DNA from: Maricaulis maris
GTDB lineage: Bacteria; Pseudomonadota; Alphaproteobacteria; Caulobacterales; Maricaulaceae
Assembly (NCBI RefSeq): GCF_003634045.1
Contig: NZ_RBIM01000001.1
Location: forward strand, 62,001-126,000
DNA: 64,000 nucleotides
Direction of reading: 5' to 3'
Position numbers and translations under genes: made by a program. How positions within the stretch are numbered: position 1 is the stretch's first letter; every line of letters begins with the position of its first letter. Of the stretch, positions 16,974-25,869 are shown in pieces. Under the pieces are notes generated by a model. The model did not search any database. It had not been told where the DNA came from and worked only from the letters and a program-made list of their open reading frames with translations.

Positions 16974-17978
16974 CTAGGGTTCGACCAGTGTGTAGTGGTG
17001 ATGGCTGCGAAAGGCGGCGTCGTTCCAATAAAGGCTGTAGGCCGACTTCTCGATACGCTCGAGGGTGAGGGCGTCGCCCGGCCCCTCCGGCAGCCCGGCA
17101 TCGTCGACATAGTGTGCCACGGTGTCGCGCGGGCCGATCCGCCAGGCCTCCACCTGATTGAAATAGTCCGGCGCGAGATCGCTGCCCGGCGGGGCATCGT
17201 CGATCCCGTGGATCGATGTCCAGGTGCCGGCGCGGCAGATGGCGATACCGTGCTGACCGTCGACGTCCCGCACAATCGGTACCGCGAAATCATGGGCGCC
17301 ATCGGCGTCGAAATCCCCGTTGAGCATTCGCGGCAGAACCCAGGCCTCGGGTCGGTAGGCGAGATCGAGGCCGCAGGTGCGGATCAGCTCCATCTCTTCG
17401 TCAATGTAAACCGGACTGGTGGCGTCCAGCTCGCGGGCGCGCTCCTCGTCGGTCTTGGGGACGAGGATGCAGGCGTTGAACTGAAGATAGACCATGCGGG
17501 CGCGCTCGCCGGGCTCCAGGTCGGCCAGTCCGAAATCGGTGATGCGCAGCCAGCCAAGTCCGGTATCGCGAAAGGCGCCGCCGCGTGGATCATTCAGCAT
17601 GAAGCGGCGCTCGTGCTGGGGCGCATTGACGTCGCCCTCATTGGGGCCGGTATTGGCGGCGTTGCGGAAGTGCCAGCCATAAAGAAAACGCGGATTGGTG
17701 TTGCCATGGAGCGGCAAGGTGGCAAGGGCGAGATTATAGCCACCTGCGTCGAGCACATTGATGTCCCAACCGTGCGGCGCCGGCGCCAGCAGGAATGTCC
17801 AGCCGAAGCCGATATCCGCGGCGTATTGACGGTCCCCGGAAACCTCGCCGCTGACCGGGATGGCATGGTGCAGCGCTGTGTTGGTGCAGCTCTCTGCGGC
17901 GGCGCGGCTCGGCACAAGGCCGGCCAGGCAGGCTGCGATCAGGGCGATAACGCCAATTGTTGCGGTCGAACCCCTCAC
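16974..17978 (-). CDS. Secreted protein of unknown function
   Basis: A 334-residue protein starting at GTG 17978 that overlaps the upstream stop by 4 bases (GTGA). Signal peptide with core VIALIAACLAGLVPSRAAA. Mid-protein NGDFDADGAHDFAVPIV looks like a Ca-binding FG-GAP/VCBS loop. Four or more Cys suggest disulfides. No family recognised. It is followed by the VWA gene after 9 bases, so the two are probably cotranscribed. Confidence 0.7.
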   Translation of the reverse strand: MRGSTATIGVIALIAACLAGLVPSRAAAESCTNTALHHAIPVSGEVSGDRQYAADIGFGWTFLLAPAPHGWDINVLDAGGYNLALATLPLHGNTNPRFLYGWHFRNAANTGPNEGDVNAPQHERRFMLNDPRGGAFRDTGLGWLRITDFGLADLEPGERARMVYLQFNACILVPKTDEERARELDATSPVYIDEEMELIRTCGLDLAYRPEAWVLPRMLNGDFDADGAHDFAVPIVRDVDGQHGIAICRAGTWTSIHGIDDAPPGSDLAPDYFNQVEAWRIGPRDTVAHYVDDAGLPEGPGDALTLERIEKSAYSLYWNDAAFRSHHHYTLVEP

Positions 17979-18373
17979 CGTGTTGGCTCGCCGTCGGGCA
18001 GCGCCGGCTCGGTGACGGGCGTCGTCGTTGTTGTTCGTGGCGGCAGCGCGTCGGATCCGGGCTGACCGTCGTGGTCGGCATTGTTCACCGCTATCGCGAT
18101 GGCGATGGCCAGAATGGTGAGGCCGAGCATGCCGACGACGGCGCAGGCAATCAGCGCTTTCATCGGCATTCTGGTCGCCGCGACGATCGACACCGCCAAG
18201 CCGGCCAAGCTCGCGAGCAGGCCATAGCCCAAGGCCTCGGCGGGCGCCGCCAGTCCCTGACCGGGCGGCACGAGATACTTGCCGCCAAAATAAGTACCGA
18301 GCCCGAACGCCAAGACCACCATGGCGATGATGACGGGCAGGCTCAGAGCGATGCGGGTGAGGCGCGGCGACAC
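17975..18373 (-). CDS. Small integral membrane protein, unknown function
   Basis: A 132-residue protein with about three membrane helices (about 8-30, 48-66, 72-96) and a Thr/Pro-rich soluble tail (PRTTTTTPVTEPALPDGEPTR). It sits between a lipoprotein gene (8-base gap) and the secreted-protein gene (4-base overlap). The arrangement suggests one envelope operon. No family recognised. Confidence 0.7.
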   Translation of the reverse strand: MSPRLTRIALSLPVIIAMVVLAFGLGTYFGGKYLVPPGQGLAAPAEALGYGLLASLAGLAVSIVAATRMPMKALIACAVVGMLGLTILAIAIAIAVNNADHDGQPGSDALPPRTTTTTPVTEPALPDGEPTR

Positions 18374-18381
18374 GGGGCGTC

Positions 18382-18858
18382 CTAGTTCAAGACCGTGACG
18401 GACAGTGTCGTGGTTGATCCGTTCGGGATCAGGTTGAATGTCGCCACGCGCCCGTCTTTTTCAAAACGCAGCAAGTGCCCCGGACCGCTGGGGGCATTGG
18501 CCGCTTCGGTCCATCCCAGTGCCACCATCTCGCGGGCGTAGAAAGCGGTGACGTCGTCCGGCGATCCGTCGGCCAGGGCGGCCAGCGAGAAACCCATGTT
18601 CGGAATCGTGTTGGCGCCATAGATGTTGAGGGCCGGATAGTGGGCGACATCGTCCGGAAATCCGGCGGGCAGGTTCAGATTGGCGCCGGCCTGCGATTGC
18701 AGACCGCCGACATTCTGCTCCATCACAACTTGCGGCGCGTCGCTTCCGGACCGGGCAGGACTGTCGGGGCCAACCGGCTGTTCGGTGTCGCCGCCACAGG
18801 CGGCGAGAGGCAGGGCGCAGGCGGTCAGTGCGAGCATGGTTTTCAAGGTTTTCGTCAT
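18382..18858 (-). CDS. Putative lipoprotein, unknown function
   Basis: A protein of about 158 residues with a lipoprotein signal: MTKTLKTMLALTACALPLAAC, lipobox LAAC, then GGD. A low-complexity linker follows, then a compact domain (NIYGANTIPNMGFSLAALADGSPDDVTAFYAREMVALGW) that resembles small periplasmic stress-type domains, without a firm family. The start ATG 18858 is chosen over 18888 because it has GGGGGACC upstream and gives the lipobox. It is first in the leftward four-gene group ending with the VWA protein. Confidence 0.75.
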   Translation of the reverse strand: MTKTLKTMLALTACALPLAACGGDTEQPVGPDSPARSGSDAPQVVMEQNVGGLQSQAGANLNLPAGFPDDVAHYPALNIYGANTIPNMGFSLAALADGSPDDVTAFYAREMVALGWTEAANAPSGPGHLLRFEKDGRVATFNLIPNGSTTTLSVTVLN

Positions 18859-19038
18859 GGCAGGTCCCCCTTTGTCTGCCGCTGTCAAAACGCCCCTTGC
18901 CGGCTCCTGCCGGATCGAACCCGGTCAGCAAGGACCGGTTCGCGGGGCGTGTTGATCGCCACGCTACACTGCCTGGTCGAAATGGGTAGTCTTTTCAGGA
19001 AACCTGTTTCGTCGCTTCGTGGTCAATGATGGCGATGA

Positions 19039-20442
19039 TCAGCGCAGTCCGACCTGCCCGACCGCGGCCTCAGCCAGGCTTTCAGGGTCATAGCCGAGAC
19101 CGTTGCGGAACACGATTTGCGGGTGGCGGATCCGGCTGATGTCCGCCGACAGATCGCCTTGCAGCACGACCAGGTCGGCCCGATAGCCGGCCCGGATGAG
19201 GCCGCGATCCGTGCCCAGGCCCAACTCGACCGCGCCGTTATGGGTCGCGATCCGGACCGCCTGCTCGACCGTGAAGCCGGCTTCAACAAGCAATTCCACG
19301 TTCCGCTGGTCGCCATGACCGGGAATGATGTGGCGGCCTGTGTCGGGGCCGGCGACGAGGTGTCCGCCAGCGGCGACAAAGCGGCGTTCAAAGGCGAGCA
19401 CACGGCCGAATAATTCCGGCGTGAAACGGGTCGTCTCGAGTCGCGCGGCGAGGGCGTCCTGGCGGCTGTCATAGGCCGCGCGGGCCTCGGGCGCCAACAT
19501 GGTCAGCGAGCGGGCATCGCCCTGGGGCCGCTGCGCGAAATGGCTTTCTATGATGGCCAGGGTCGAGGTCAGGGTGACATCATGATCGACGAGGGCCGCA
19601 ATGACGGCGCCGATGGCCTCACCATCGGGATCACTGGTTTCCAGCGATGCCAGCGTCGCGGTGCAGACGCCTTCCGGCTTGTCCCCGACCAGGTCTGACA
19701 TCGACAGGAAACCGTGCTCGATACGGTCGATGCCCATTTCGGCGGCTTGCCGATAGGTCAGCGAGCACAGATGGCCGGTGACAGGCAGGCCGTGCGCATG
19801 GGCGCGTGTGATCACGGCGCGGGCAATGTCTGGCGTCACATGCCGGTAAAGCTTGAAACCCGCGACGCCGTTCTCGGTCCAGTAATCGACGAAACGATGG
19901 GCGGCCTCGGCGGTGTCCGGCTGCGCCATGACCCAATTACCGTCCGGACCGGTGACATAAGGTGCGGCGATGCGCATGTCGGGGCCGGGTCCGTATCCGC
20001 GCTCGACCGCTCGCGCCATGTTCAGTTCGGCGACCGGTGCGGCGCTGCCTGCCGAGAACAGCGTCGTCACACCGCCGGCGAGGTAGAGGTGCGGCGCTGT
20101 GTGATGGCTGGCCGGCGTGCCGGGATAGTGGAGATGGTTGTGCAGGCCGACCAGGCCCGGGATGACGCTGTGACCGGCCAGATCGAGAACGGTAAAACCA
20201 TCCGGCACACTTATGTCTGCGGCCGGGCCGACTTGCCGGATCCGACCGTCTTCGATCAACACGGTCTGGTCGGCACGCGCCGGGTCACCGCTGCCATCGA
20301 CAAGGCGGACACCGACCAGTGCGATTTGCGGCGCGTCATGGCGGATATGCTGACGTACCCGGTCGGACAGGTCCGCAACAGGTTGCGCCGACGCGCCGGC
20401 CCAGCCGGCAAGGCTTGCGAGGAGGGCGATCATTCGAAGCAT
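19039..20442 (-). CDS. Secreted amidohydrolase (imidazolonepropionase/prolidase-like)
   Basis: A 467-residue metal-dependent hydrolase with a signal peptide (MLRMIALLASLAGWAGASA), so probably periplasmic. The site is complete: HNH at 101-103, Lys196 in GFKLY as the carbamylated bridge, His223, His242 and Asp366 in GPDTG. Close families include Xaa-Pro dipeptidases and imidazolonepropionase-like enzymes; the substrate is open. The gene is alone on its strand. A perfect palindrome 35 bases upstream may be its operator. Confidence 0.88.
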   Translation of the reverse strand: MLRMIALLASLAGWAGASAQPVADLSDRVRQHIRHDAPQIALVGVRLVDGSGDPARADQTVLIEDGRIRQVGPAADISVPDGFTVLDLAGHSVIPGLVGLHNHLHYPGTPASHHTAPHLYLAGGVTTLFSAGSAAPVAELNMARAVERGYGPGPDMRIAAPYVTGPDGNWVMAQPDTAEAAHRFVDYWTENGVAGFKLYRHVTPDIARAVITRAHAHGLPVTGHLCSLTYRQAAEMGIDRIEHGFLSMSDLVGDKPEGVCTATLASLETSDPDGEAIGAVIAALVDHDVTLTSTLAIIESHFAQRPQGDARSLTMLAPEARAAYDSRQDALAARLETTRFTPELFGRVLAFERRFVAAGGHLVAGPDTGRHIIPGHGDQRNVELLVEAGFTVEQAVRIATHNGAVELGLGTDRGLIRAGYRADLVVLQGDLSADISRIRHPQIVFRNGLGYDPESLAEAAVGQVGLR

Positions 20443-20476
20443 GGCTCTGTTTCTTTGCTACATTCGTGACCGTAGT

Positions 20477-20490
20477 GTTACATATGTAAC
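20477..20490. promoter_or_regulatory. Perfect 14-bp palindrome upstream of the amidohydrolase gene
   Basis: GTTACATATGTAAC is exactly self-complementary and 35 bases before the amidohydrolase ATG, in a 250-base noncoding gap with no other feature I can support. The core TACA-TA-TGTA fits the TACANNTGTA type of operator seen for BlaI/CopY-like repressors, but no such repressor gene is near. Confidence 0.5.
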
Positions 20491-20693
20491 TGACTTGACG
20501 CTATCCGTCGTGCGGCGCAGCGTCCAGCTCCAATTCTTCGCATCTGCAGCGTGATCGGGAATTTATTTGACCGGCGAATGCCGGTATCCTACCCGCTTCG
20601 CCACACTGGCTCGGGCGAACCTGCCACCAGGGCGCCGGTTCCGACCTCCGGAGCAAGCGGATCAGAACAAGATCAGAAAGAGACGGCTGAGGA

Positions 20694-20906
20694 ATGGATG
20701 GAGAATCCCTGGACCAGCAGGCGCTGACCGAACGGATCGAGCGCCTGCGGGAGCAGCATGAATCCCTCAATCATGAAGTCGACGCGCTGACCGAGAACGG
20801 CGTTGTCGATCAGCTCAAATACGCTCGGTTGAAGAAGGAAAAGCTGAAGATCAAGGACGTGATTTCACAGCTTGAAGACCAGCTGACGCCGGACATCATT
20901 GCCTGA
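20694..20906 (+). CDS. DUF465 (YdcH-like) small coiled protein, second copy
   Basis: A 70-residue helical protein: LTERIERLREQHESLNHEVD then LKYARLKKEKLKIKDVISQL, the same ARLKKxKLxIK signature as the gene at 14212. The start is ATG 20694 (another ATG, out of frame, at 20698). It is convergent with the GGDEF gene. The function is unknown. Confidence 0.85.
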   Translation: MDGESLDQQALTERIERLREQHESLNHEVDALTENGVVDQLKYARLKKEKLKIKDVISQLEDQLTPDIIA

Positions 20907-20923
20907 AGCAGGCGGCGACCGGA

Positions 20924-21664
20924 TCAGGCCTGCTTGCGTTCATCGCCTGATTTCTGCGCCTGCTTGCAGGCATACATGGCGGCATCGGCGCTCGCCATGA
21001 CGTCTTCGGCGCGTTTGCCAGCCTCAAGCGGCTGGCAGCCCCAAGCCGTCCCGACGGTCAGCTTGCGACCGGCATAATCGAACGGGGTCGTCGAGACCCG
21101 ATCGGCCAGTTCGCTTGCCTTGGCTTGCGCCCCGTCAGCACCGGTCAGTGTCAGCACAACGGCAAATTCATCGCCGCCCAGCCGGCCGACCGCGTCGGTT
21201 TCGCGAACATGGGCCGTGAGCAGGTTGGCGACATGATGCAGGGCGGCATCGCCGGCGGCATGGCCATACTGGTCATTGATGGCCTTGAAGCCGTTGAGGT
21301 CGAAATAGACGAGCGCTGACGGCGCGCCATGACGCTCGGCGAGGGCCAGTGCGCGGCTGACTTCGCGCAGGAAGGCGCGGCGGTTCAGCACCGGCAGCAT
21401 GACGTCGTGATCGGCCAGCGATTCCAGTTCGCGGACCCGGCCGCGCAGGCGTTCGGTCTCCTTGCGCAGCTGGTCGACCTCGCCCATCAGCGACAAGAGG
21501 GCGCGTTGCACATTCGGCGTGAGCTCGGCTTCCGGCACGCCCATGATCGAGGCGGCATCAGAGGGCGCCGCAGTCGATTGGGCGCCACCGCTGCTGCGGC
21601 GGGCTGTGTCGGTCTTGCTGGGGCGGGAAATATTCCCTGTGGGGCTGGTCGGTCCGATGCGCAT
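20924..21664 (-). CDS. Diguanylate cyclase (GGDEF), soluble
   Basis: A 246-residue protein with a variable N-terminus, a short coiled coil (about 58-85) and a GGDEF domain (about 85-240). The active site is GGDEF at 163-167. The RxxD inhibitory site is RETD at 154-157, five residues before it, so product inhibition is likely. [15 protein letters not shown] is intact. No membrane segment or sensor domain is seen. ATG 21664 is chosen; an in-frame TTG at 21676 is the alternative. Makes cyclic di-GMP. Confidence 0.93.
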   Translation of the reverse strand: MRIGPTSPTGNISRPSKTDTARRSSGGAQSTAAPSDAASIMGVPEAELTPNVQRALLSLMGEVDQLRKETERLRGRVRELESLADHDVMLPVLNRRAFLREVSRALALAERHGAPSALVYFDLNGFKAINDQYGHAAGDAALHHVANLLTAHVRETDAVGRLGGDEFAVVLTLTGADGAQAKASELADRVSTTPFDYAGRKLTVGTAWGCQPLEAGKRAEDVMASADAAMYACKQAQKSGDERKQA

Positions 21665-21712
21665 GGCACGTTCCAATTCGATTCTGTTCGGTCGCAGCGT
21701 CGCGAAGTGTGG

Positions 21713-21727
21713 TTAAGAAACGGTCAA
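21713..21727. promoter_or_regulatory. CtrA-like half-site pair between GGDEF gene and purE
   Basis: TTAA (21713-21716), seven bases, TCAA (21724-21727): one mismatch from the Caulobacter CtrA box TTAA-N7-TTAA. It lies in the divergent region, about 50 bases upstream of the GGDEF start. Short motifs recur by chance, so this is only a candidate. Confidence 0.3.
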
Positions 21728-21762
21728 GCGCGGACGGATCGCGCTTGCTTTGCGGGATGTTC

Positions 21763-21790
21763 TTGACCTTCACGCGCGCAGAGTTATGGT
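21763..21790 (+). promoter_or_regulatory. Sigma70-type promoter of purE
   Basis: TTGACC (21763-21768), 16-base spacer, TATGGT (21785-21790), about 30 bases before the purE start. No PurR-like or riboswitch structure seen. Confidence 0.5.
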
Positions 21791-21822
21791 CGCGCGCTTC
21801 CTTTTCACGCGCAGGAAGCGTC

Positions 21823-22344
21823 ATGAGCGAAGTTTCGCCCCAGTCCCCGACCTCCCCGAATTCAGATATCGACGTCGCCATCATCATGGGTTCACGCTCG
21901 GATTGGCCGACGATGAAGAAGGCCGCCAACGTGCTCGGCGATCTCGGGATCAGCTATGAGACGCAGGTCGTGTCCGCCCACCGGACGCCGGATCGTCTGG
22001 TCGAGTTTTCCAAGGGTGCGCGCGGACGCGGCATCAAGGTGGTAATCGCCGGCGCCGGCGGGGCCGCTCACCTGCCCGGCATGGTCGCCTCGATGACGTC
22101 GCTGCCCGTGCTTGGCGTGCCGGTGAAATCGAAGGCATTGAGTGGTCAGGACAGCCTGCTCTCCATCGTCCAGATGCCTGGCGGTGTGCCGGTCGGCACG
22201 CTGGCGATCGGCGATGCCGGGGCCAAGAATGCCGGCCTCCTGGCCGCCTCCATCCTGTCACTGATGGATGCCGGCGTGGCGGAACGCCTTGACGCCTGGC
22301 GTCAGGCCCAGACCGACAGCGTTCCGGTGACGGTCGAGGACTGA
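21823..22344 (+). CDS. purE: N5-carboxyaminoimidazole ribonucleotide mutase
   Basis: A 173-residue class I PurE that moves the carboxyl group of N5-CAIR to give CAIR in de novo purine synthesis. It has a short extra N-terminus, then [40 protein letters not shown] and [16 protein letters not shown] 21823 has an AGGAAG site; longer in-frame starts are unlikely. purK starts 5 bases after its stop. In this route PurE and PurK act in sequence. Confidence 0.97.
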   Translation: MSEVSPQSPTSPNSDIDVAIIMGSRSDWPTMKKAANVLGDLGISYETQVVSAHRTPDRLVEFSKGARGRGIKVVIAGAGGAAHLPGMVASMTSLPVLGVPVKSKALSGQDSLLSIVQMPGGVPVGTLAIGDAGAKNAGLLAASILSLMDAGVAERLDAWRQAQTDSVPVTVED

Positions 22345-22348
22345 TCCG

Positions 22349-23428
22349 ATGCGTGATGCGCCGCTTGCTCCGGGCAGTGTGATCGGGATCCTCGGTGGCG
22401 GCCAGCTCGGTCGCATGCTGGCTGGCGCCGGTGCGGCCCTCGGTTTCGACGTCCATATCTATGACCCCGAGCCCGATTGCCCGGCCAGCCGCGTCGCCGC
22501 GCGCAGTTATTGCGCACCATGGGATGATGCCGGCGCCGTCGCCAATTTCGCCAATCGCTGCGACGCCATCACCTATGAGTTCGAGAATGTCCCGGTCGAC
22601 ACGGTGGCGATTGCCGCTGCAGCCGCTCCGCTGCGTCCCGGTGCGAAATCGCTGGAGCTGACCCAGGACCGCTTCATCGAAAAGCATTTCATCAACCAGC
22701 AGGGGGTGAGGACCGTCCCCTTCGCCCAGGTTGACGATATCGACAGCCTGGAAGCCGCAATCGAGGATATCGGCCTGCCGGCGGTGCTGAAGACCCGGCG
22801 TTTCGGTTATGACGGCAAGGGCCAGGCCTGGGTCCGCAGCGTCGAGGATGCCCGGACGGCGTGGGCCGCCATCGGCCACCAGCCAGCCATCCTCGAAGGC
22901 GCAGCGGCCTTCACGCGGGAGTTGTCGGTTGTGGCGGCGCGCTCGGTGACCGGCGAGGTTCTGACCTATCCCCTGTCCGAGAACGTCCATGGCGATGGCA
23001 TCCTCAAGACCACCACCGCACCGGCGCCCGGCGTTGACAGCACGACCCAGGACCGCGCCCTGGCGATAGCCCGCGCCTTGGGCGATGGTCTGGGCCATGT
23101 CGGCGTGTTTGCGGTCGAGCTGTTCGATCTTGGCGAAGGCGAGCTGATCGTCAACGAGATCGCGCCGCGGGTCCACAATACCGGCCACTGGACCATGGAT
23201 GGCTGCGGCTGCGACCAGTTCGAACAGCATATGCGCGCTGTTGCCGGCTGGCCGCTGGGCGACCCGGCCGCGCATTCGGCCTGCGTGATGAGCAATCTGA
23301 TCGGACACGACGCCGATGCCTGGGCCGAGCTGGCCGCCGATCCGCGGGCCCGCCTCCACCTCTATGGCAAGCGCGAGACCCGCGATGGCCGCAAGATGGG
23401 GCATGTGAACCGGCTGTCGCCGCTCTGA
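22349..23428 (+). CDS. purK: 5-(carboxyamino)imidazole ribonucleotide synthase
   Basis: A 359-residue ATP-grasp enzyme that carboxylates AIR with bicarbonate and ATP. The N-terminus is IGILGGGQLGRMLAGAGAALGFDVHIYDPE, followed by TYEFENVP and LKTRRFGYDGKGQ, and the metal-binding NEIAPRVHNTGHWTMDGC motif. It is coupled with purE. Length and motifs are complete. Confidence 0.97.
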   Translation: MRDAPLAPGSVIGILGGGQLGRMLAGAGAALGFDVHIYDPEPDCPASRVAARSYCAPWDDAGAVANFANRCDAITYEFENVPVDTVAIAAAAAPLRPGAKSLELTQDRFIEKHFINQQGVRTVPFAQVDDIDSLEAAIEDIGLPAVLKTRRFGYDGKGQAWVRSVEDARTAWAAIGHQPAILEGAAAFTRELSVVAARSVTGEVLTYPLSENVHGDGILKTTTAPAPGVDSTTQDRALAIARALGDGLGHVGVFAVELFDLGEGELIVNEIAPRVHNTGHWTMDGCGCDQFEQHMRAVAGWPLGDPAAHSACVMSNLIGHDADAWAELAADPRARLHLYGKRETRDGRKMGHVNRLSPL

Positions 23429-23468
23429 GCCGGCTTCCAATGGCCGCCGGACATCCTATGTTAGGGGC

Positions 23469-24254
23469 ATGATCCGAACGCCCCCCGATCCGCGCGCCTT
23501 TATTGAGGACCGCGGCCCGTTCGACCTGATTGGCGATATTCATGGTTGTTTCGACGAGCTGGTGAGCTTGCTCGAACGGCTGGGCTATGACCGGCGCGAC
23601 GTGCATGGCTGGCACCATCCGGAGGGCCGCCGCCCGGTCTTTCTCGGTGATCTCGTTGATCGCGGGCCGGACAGTCCGGGCGTGCTGCGCACGGTGAAGG
23701 CGAGCGTTACGGCGGGTCGCGGCTATTGCGTGGTTGGCAATCATGATGACAAGTTCCGGCGCTGGCTGGCCGGGCGGGATGTGAAAATCTCGCACGGCAT
23801 TCGCGAAACCATTGATCAGATGCAGGCCGAGCCGGACCCGTTCCGTGAGGAATTGGCCGATTTTATCGATAGATTGCCGCATCACCTCATCCTTGATGAA
23901 GGGCGGCTGGTCGTGGCTCATGCCGGTGTCCAGGCCGACATGCATGGCGAGGATTCGTCACGCGTGCGGGCCTTTGCCATGTATGGCGAGATCACCGGCG
24001 AGCGCGACCTGCACGGTCTGCCGATAAGGCGCGACTGGGCCCGCAATTATTCCGGCGACGCCACGATCGTGCACGGCCATGTTGCCGAGCCGGAAATCCG
24101 TGAGCGCAACAATGTCATCTGTATCGACACGGGTTGCGTGTTCGGTGGCCATCTGACCGCCATGCGCTGGCCCGAGCGCGACTATGTCCAGGTGCCGGCT
24201 CGGGAGGCCTGGTTCCACTCGCCGCGCTGGGCCGTGGACGACAACAGCGGTTAA
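23469..24254 (+). CDS. PrpE/PP2A-type metallophosphoesterase
   Basis: A 261-residue calcineurin-like phosphatase. All metal motifs are visible: GDIHG near residue 23, GDLVDRGP near 60, GNHD near 92, VAHAG and GH later. It resembles bis(5'-nucleosyl)-tetraphosphatase PrpE and PNKP phosphatase domains. Its substrate could be Ap4A or a phosphoprotein; unproven. The stop TAA is shared in antisense with the AOX stop within TTAA (24251-24254). Confidence 0.88.
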   Translation: MIRTPPDPRAFIEDRGPFDLIGDIHGCFDELVSLLERLGYDRRDVHGWHHPEGRRPVFLGDLVDRGPDSPGVLRTVKASVTAGRGYCVVGNHDDKFRRWLAGRDVKISHGIRETIDQMQAEPDPFREELADFIDRLPHHLILDEGRLVVAHAGVQADMHGEDSSRVRAFAMYGEITGERDLHGLPIRRDWARNYSGDATIVHGHVAEPEIRERNNVICIDTGCVFGGHLTAMRWPERDYVQVPAREAWFHSPRWAVDDNSG

Positions 24255-24895
24255 GCCGTCTGGGCGCGTGGTTTGCGGCCGAGCTGATCGGCATAGTCAT
24301 GATTGACGTCGCGATGGCCGGCTTCGTCGGCGCGGACCACGACGACGACTTCGCGCAGTCGTGCATCGGCGGGCAGGTCCCAATAGTCGATGGCAATCTG
24401 CGGCGCTGGCACATTCTCGTGCCTCCCGGCGTCGATGCCTTCGAGATATTGCGTGTAGCTGATCACGGCCTCTTCCTCGAAATAGCCGACCACGCGGTGC
24501 GCCGTGCGCGGGGCGAAGAGGTAGAGGAAGAAATAGCAATTATAGAAGATCGCCTGCACGACCATGATCACGATCCGCTCGAACAGGGTCGGCTTGGCGA
24601 TTTCGATGAAGGTCATCAGGTGCATGCGCTCGTTTTCCGCCTCGTCCAGCAGGGTGCGGATCCAGCCTTCGTCATCGCGGATGCGGCGTAGCGCCTTGAG
24701 GTGCTGCAAGAGGCCGCCGACCATGCCGGGCACGGCCGCAACGGTTTCCAGAACCACGGCCCGGTGGCCATAGCGTTTGGCGAAGAAAGTGTCGGCGAAA
24801 AAGCGCAGGAATTTCACGAAACCAAGGGCGATATGGTCGCCTATGCCCTCGGGCTTGCGGTGTTGGTCGAGAATGATGTGGTCCGTCTTCGGCAT
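24251..24895 (-). CDS. aox: Alternative oxidase (ubiquinol oxidase, diiron)
   Basis: A 214-residue AOX that moves electrons from ubiquinol to oxygen without pumping protons, as a monotopic inner-membrane protein. All diiron motifs are present: LET (Glu50), NERMHL (Glu89, His92), EEEA (140-143) and [12 protein letters not shown] (Glu191, His194). Hydrophobic helices lie near 45-65 and 105-128. The length is normal for bacterial AOX. The start ATG 24895 is set by homology. coq9, a ubiquinone-synthesis gene, lies just upstream on the same strand, 143 bases apart. I see no NsrR-like site. Confidence 0.93.
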   Translation of the reverse strand: MPKTDHIILDQHRKPEGIGDHIALGFVKFLRFFADTFFAKRYGHRAVVLETVAAVPGMVGGLLQHLKALRRIRDDEGWIRTLLDEAENERMHLMTFIEIAKPTLFERIVIMVVQAIFYNCYFFLYLFAPRTAHRVVGYFEEEAVISYTQYLEGIDAGRHENVPAPQIAIDYWDLPADARLREVVVVVRADEAGHRDVNHDYADQLGRKPRAQTA

Positions 24896-25038
24896 GTCGC
24901 TCTCCCGTTTGGGACGGTGCATGCCGACACTGTGCGCCCGGATGTGGCGAGGCGGAAGGTGGCACGGCGCCGCGCGTCGATAAATCTCGCAATCGGGATG
25001 TGGGTATTGCCGCGACCGAATTAAACCCGGCGCGGACG

Positions 25039-25716
25039 CTAAATCCGCGGACCCGGCCCGTGGCGCAGCTTGCCCAGCAGGCCGGCGAGGTCGGGCAGAT
25101 CGGCGGTCAGCTTGGCGATATTGGCCTTGGTCTTCTCGAAATCCATCACATTCTGGATGCGGCGATCGAGGAAAGCCTGGGCCTCGGTCTTGTCCATGTC
25201 GGCCTCGTTGAGCCAGGTCGACAGGGTCGAGCCATAGACGCCGGCCAGTATGGTCCGCTTGGAATAGAAGTTCACATCGGTCGAGGTGTCGCCAATGGTG
25301 CGCCAGATCGTGTCGGCGGTGGCCCACAGAAGCTGCGGCGCCTCGCTGGCGGCATCCGGCAGCATCAGGCGGGCGCGGGCGCGGCGGGCGGCTTCCTCGT
25401 GCGGACCGATCGCTTCGAGCCGCGCCATCACACCGAATCGGACCCGCTCGCGGATCTTCATCGCCTTGATGTCGGCACCCCGGACAGCCGCGACCACGGC
25501 CAGGTCGAGCTGCTTTGACCAGCGCACGATCAGGTCGAGTGCGCCACGCGGGCAGGCCAGCAGGGCCTGGCCCTTGTCGATGCCGGCATCGGTGCAGGCT
25601 TGGGCGAAACTGTCATCGGTCCAGCCATCAAAGGCTGCCAACGGTAGAATCGACTCTAAAAGCGCGTCGCGTGTGCTATCCTTCACGGAGCGGGGCAGGG
25701 TATCGGCTTCCATCAT
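25039..25716 (-). CDS. coq9: COQ9 family ubiquinone biosynthesis protein
   Basis: About 225 residues, with the bacterial COQ9 layout: an N-terminal TetR-like three-helix part ([31 protein letters not shown]) and a C-terminal lipid-binding helical part ([26 protein letters not shown]). In mitochondria COQ9 presents the quinone precursor to COQ7. It begins with two ATGs at 25716 and 25713; a GTG at 25782 is less likely. It lies upstream of aox and divergent from rpsU. Confidence 0.9.
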   Translation of the reverse strand: MMEADTLPRSVKDSTRDALLESILPLAAFDGWTDDSFAQACTDAGIDKGQALLACPRGALDLIVRWSKQLDLAVVAAVRGADIKAMKIRERVRFGVMARLEAIGPHEEAARRARARLMLPDAASEAPQLLWATADTIWRTIGDTSTDVNFYSKRTILAGVYGSTLSTWLNEADMDKTEAQAFLDRRIQNVMDFEKTKANIAKLTADLPDLAGLLGKLRHGPGPRI

Positions 25717-25869
25717 GTCGATCTGTCTAGACCAGTGCGGTGACTTCGTCACCTCGCCCGTGTGTGCTGACAGTGTGGACACGTGGTCGCAGCTCTGCTA
25801 GTAGCCCCGCCTCTGGCGAACTAGCGACACGAGGAATGGCCCTCGCGTCCAACCTATGGAGAGAGAGCC

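Noticed and set aside
23469-24254. Toxin or defence role for the phosphoesterase next to aox.
   Set aside because: All motifs fit a PrpE/PP2A-type phosphatase; the neighbourhood is metabolic.
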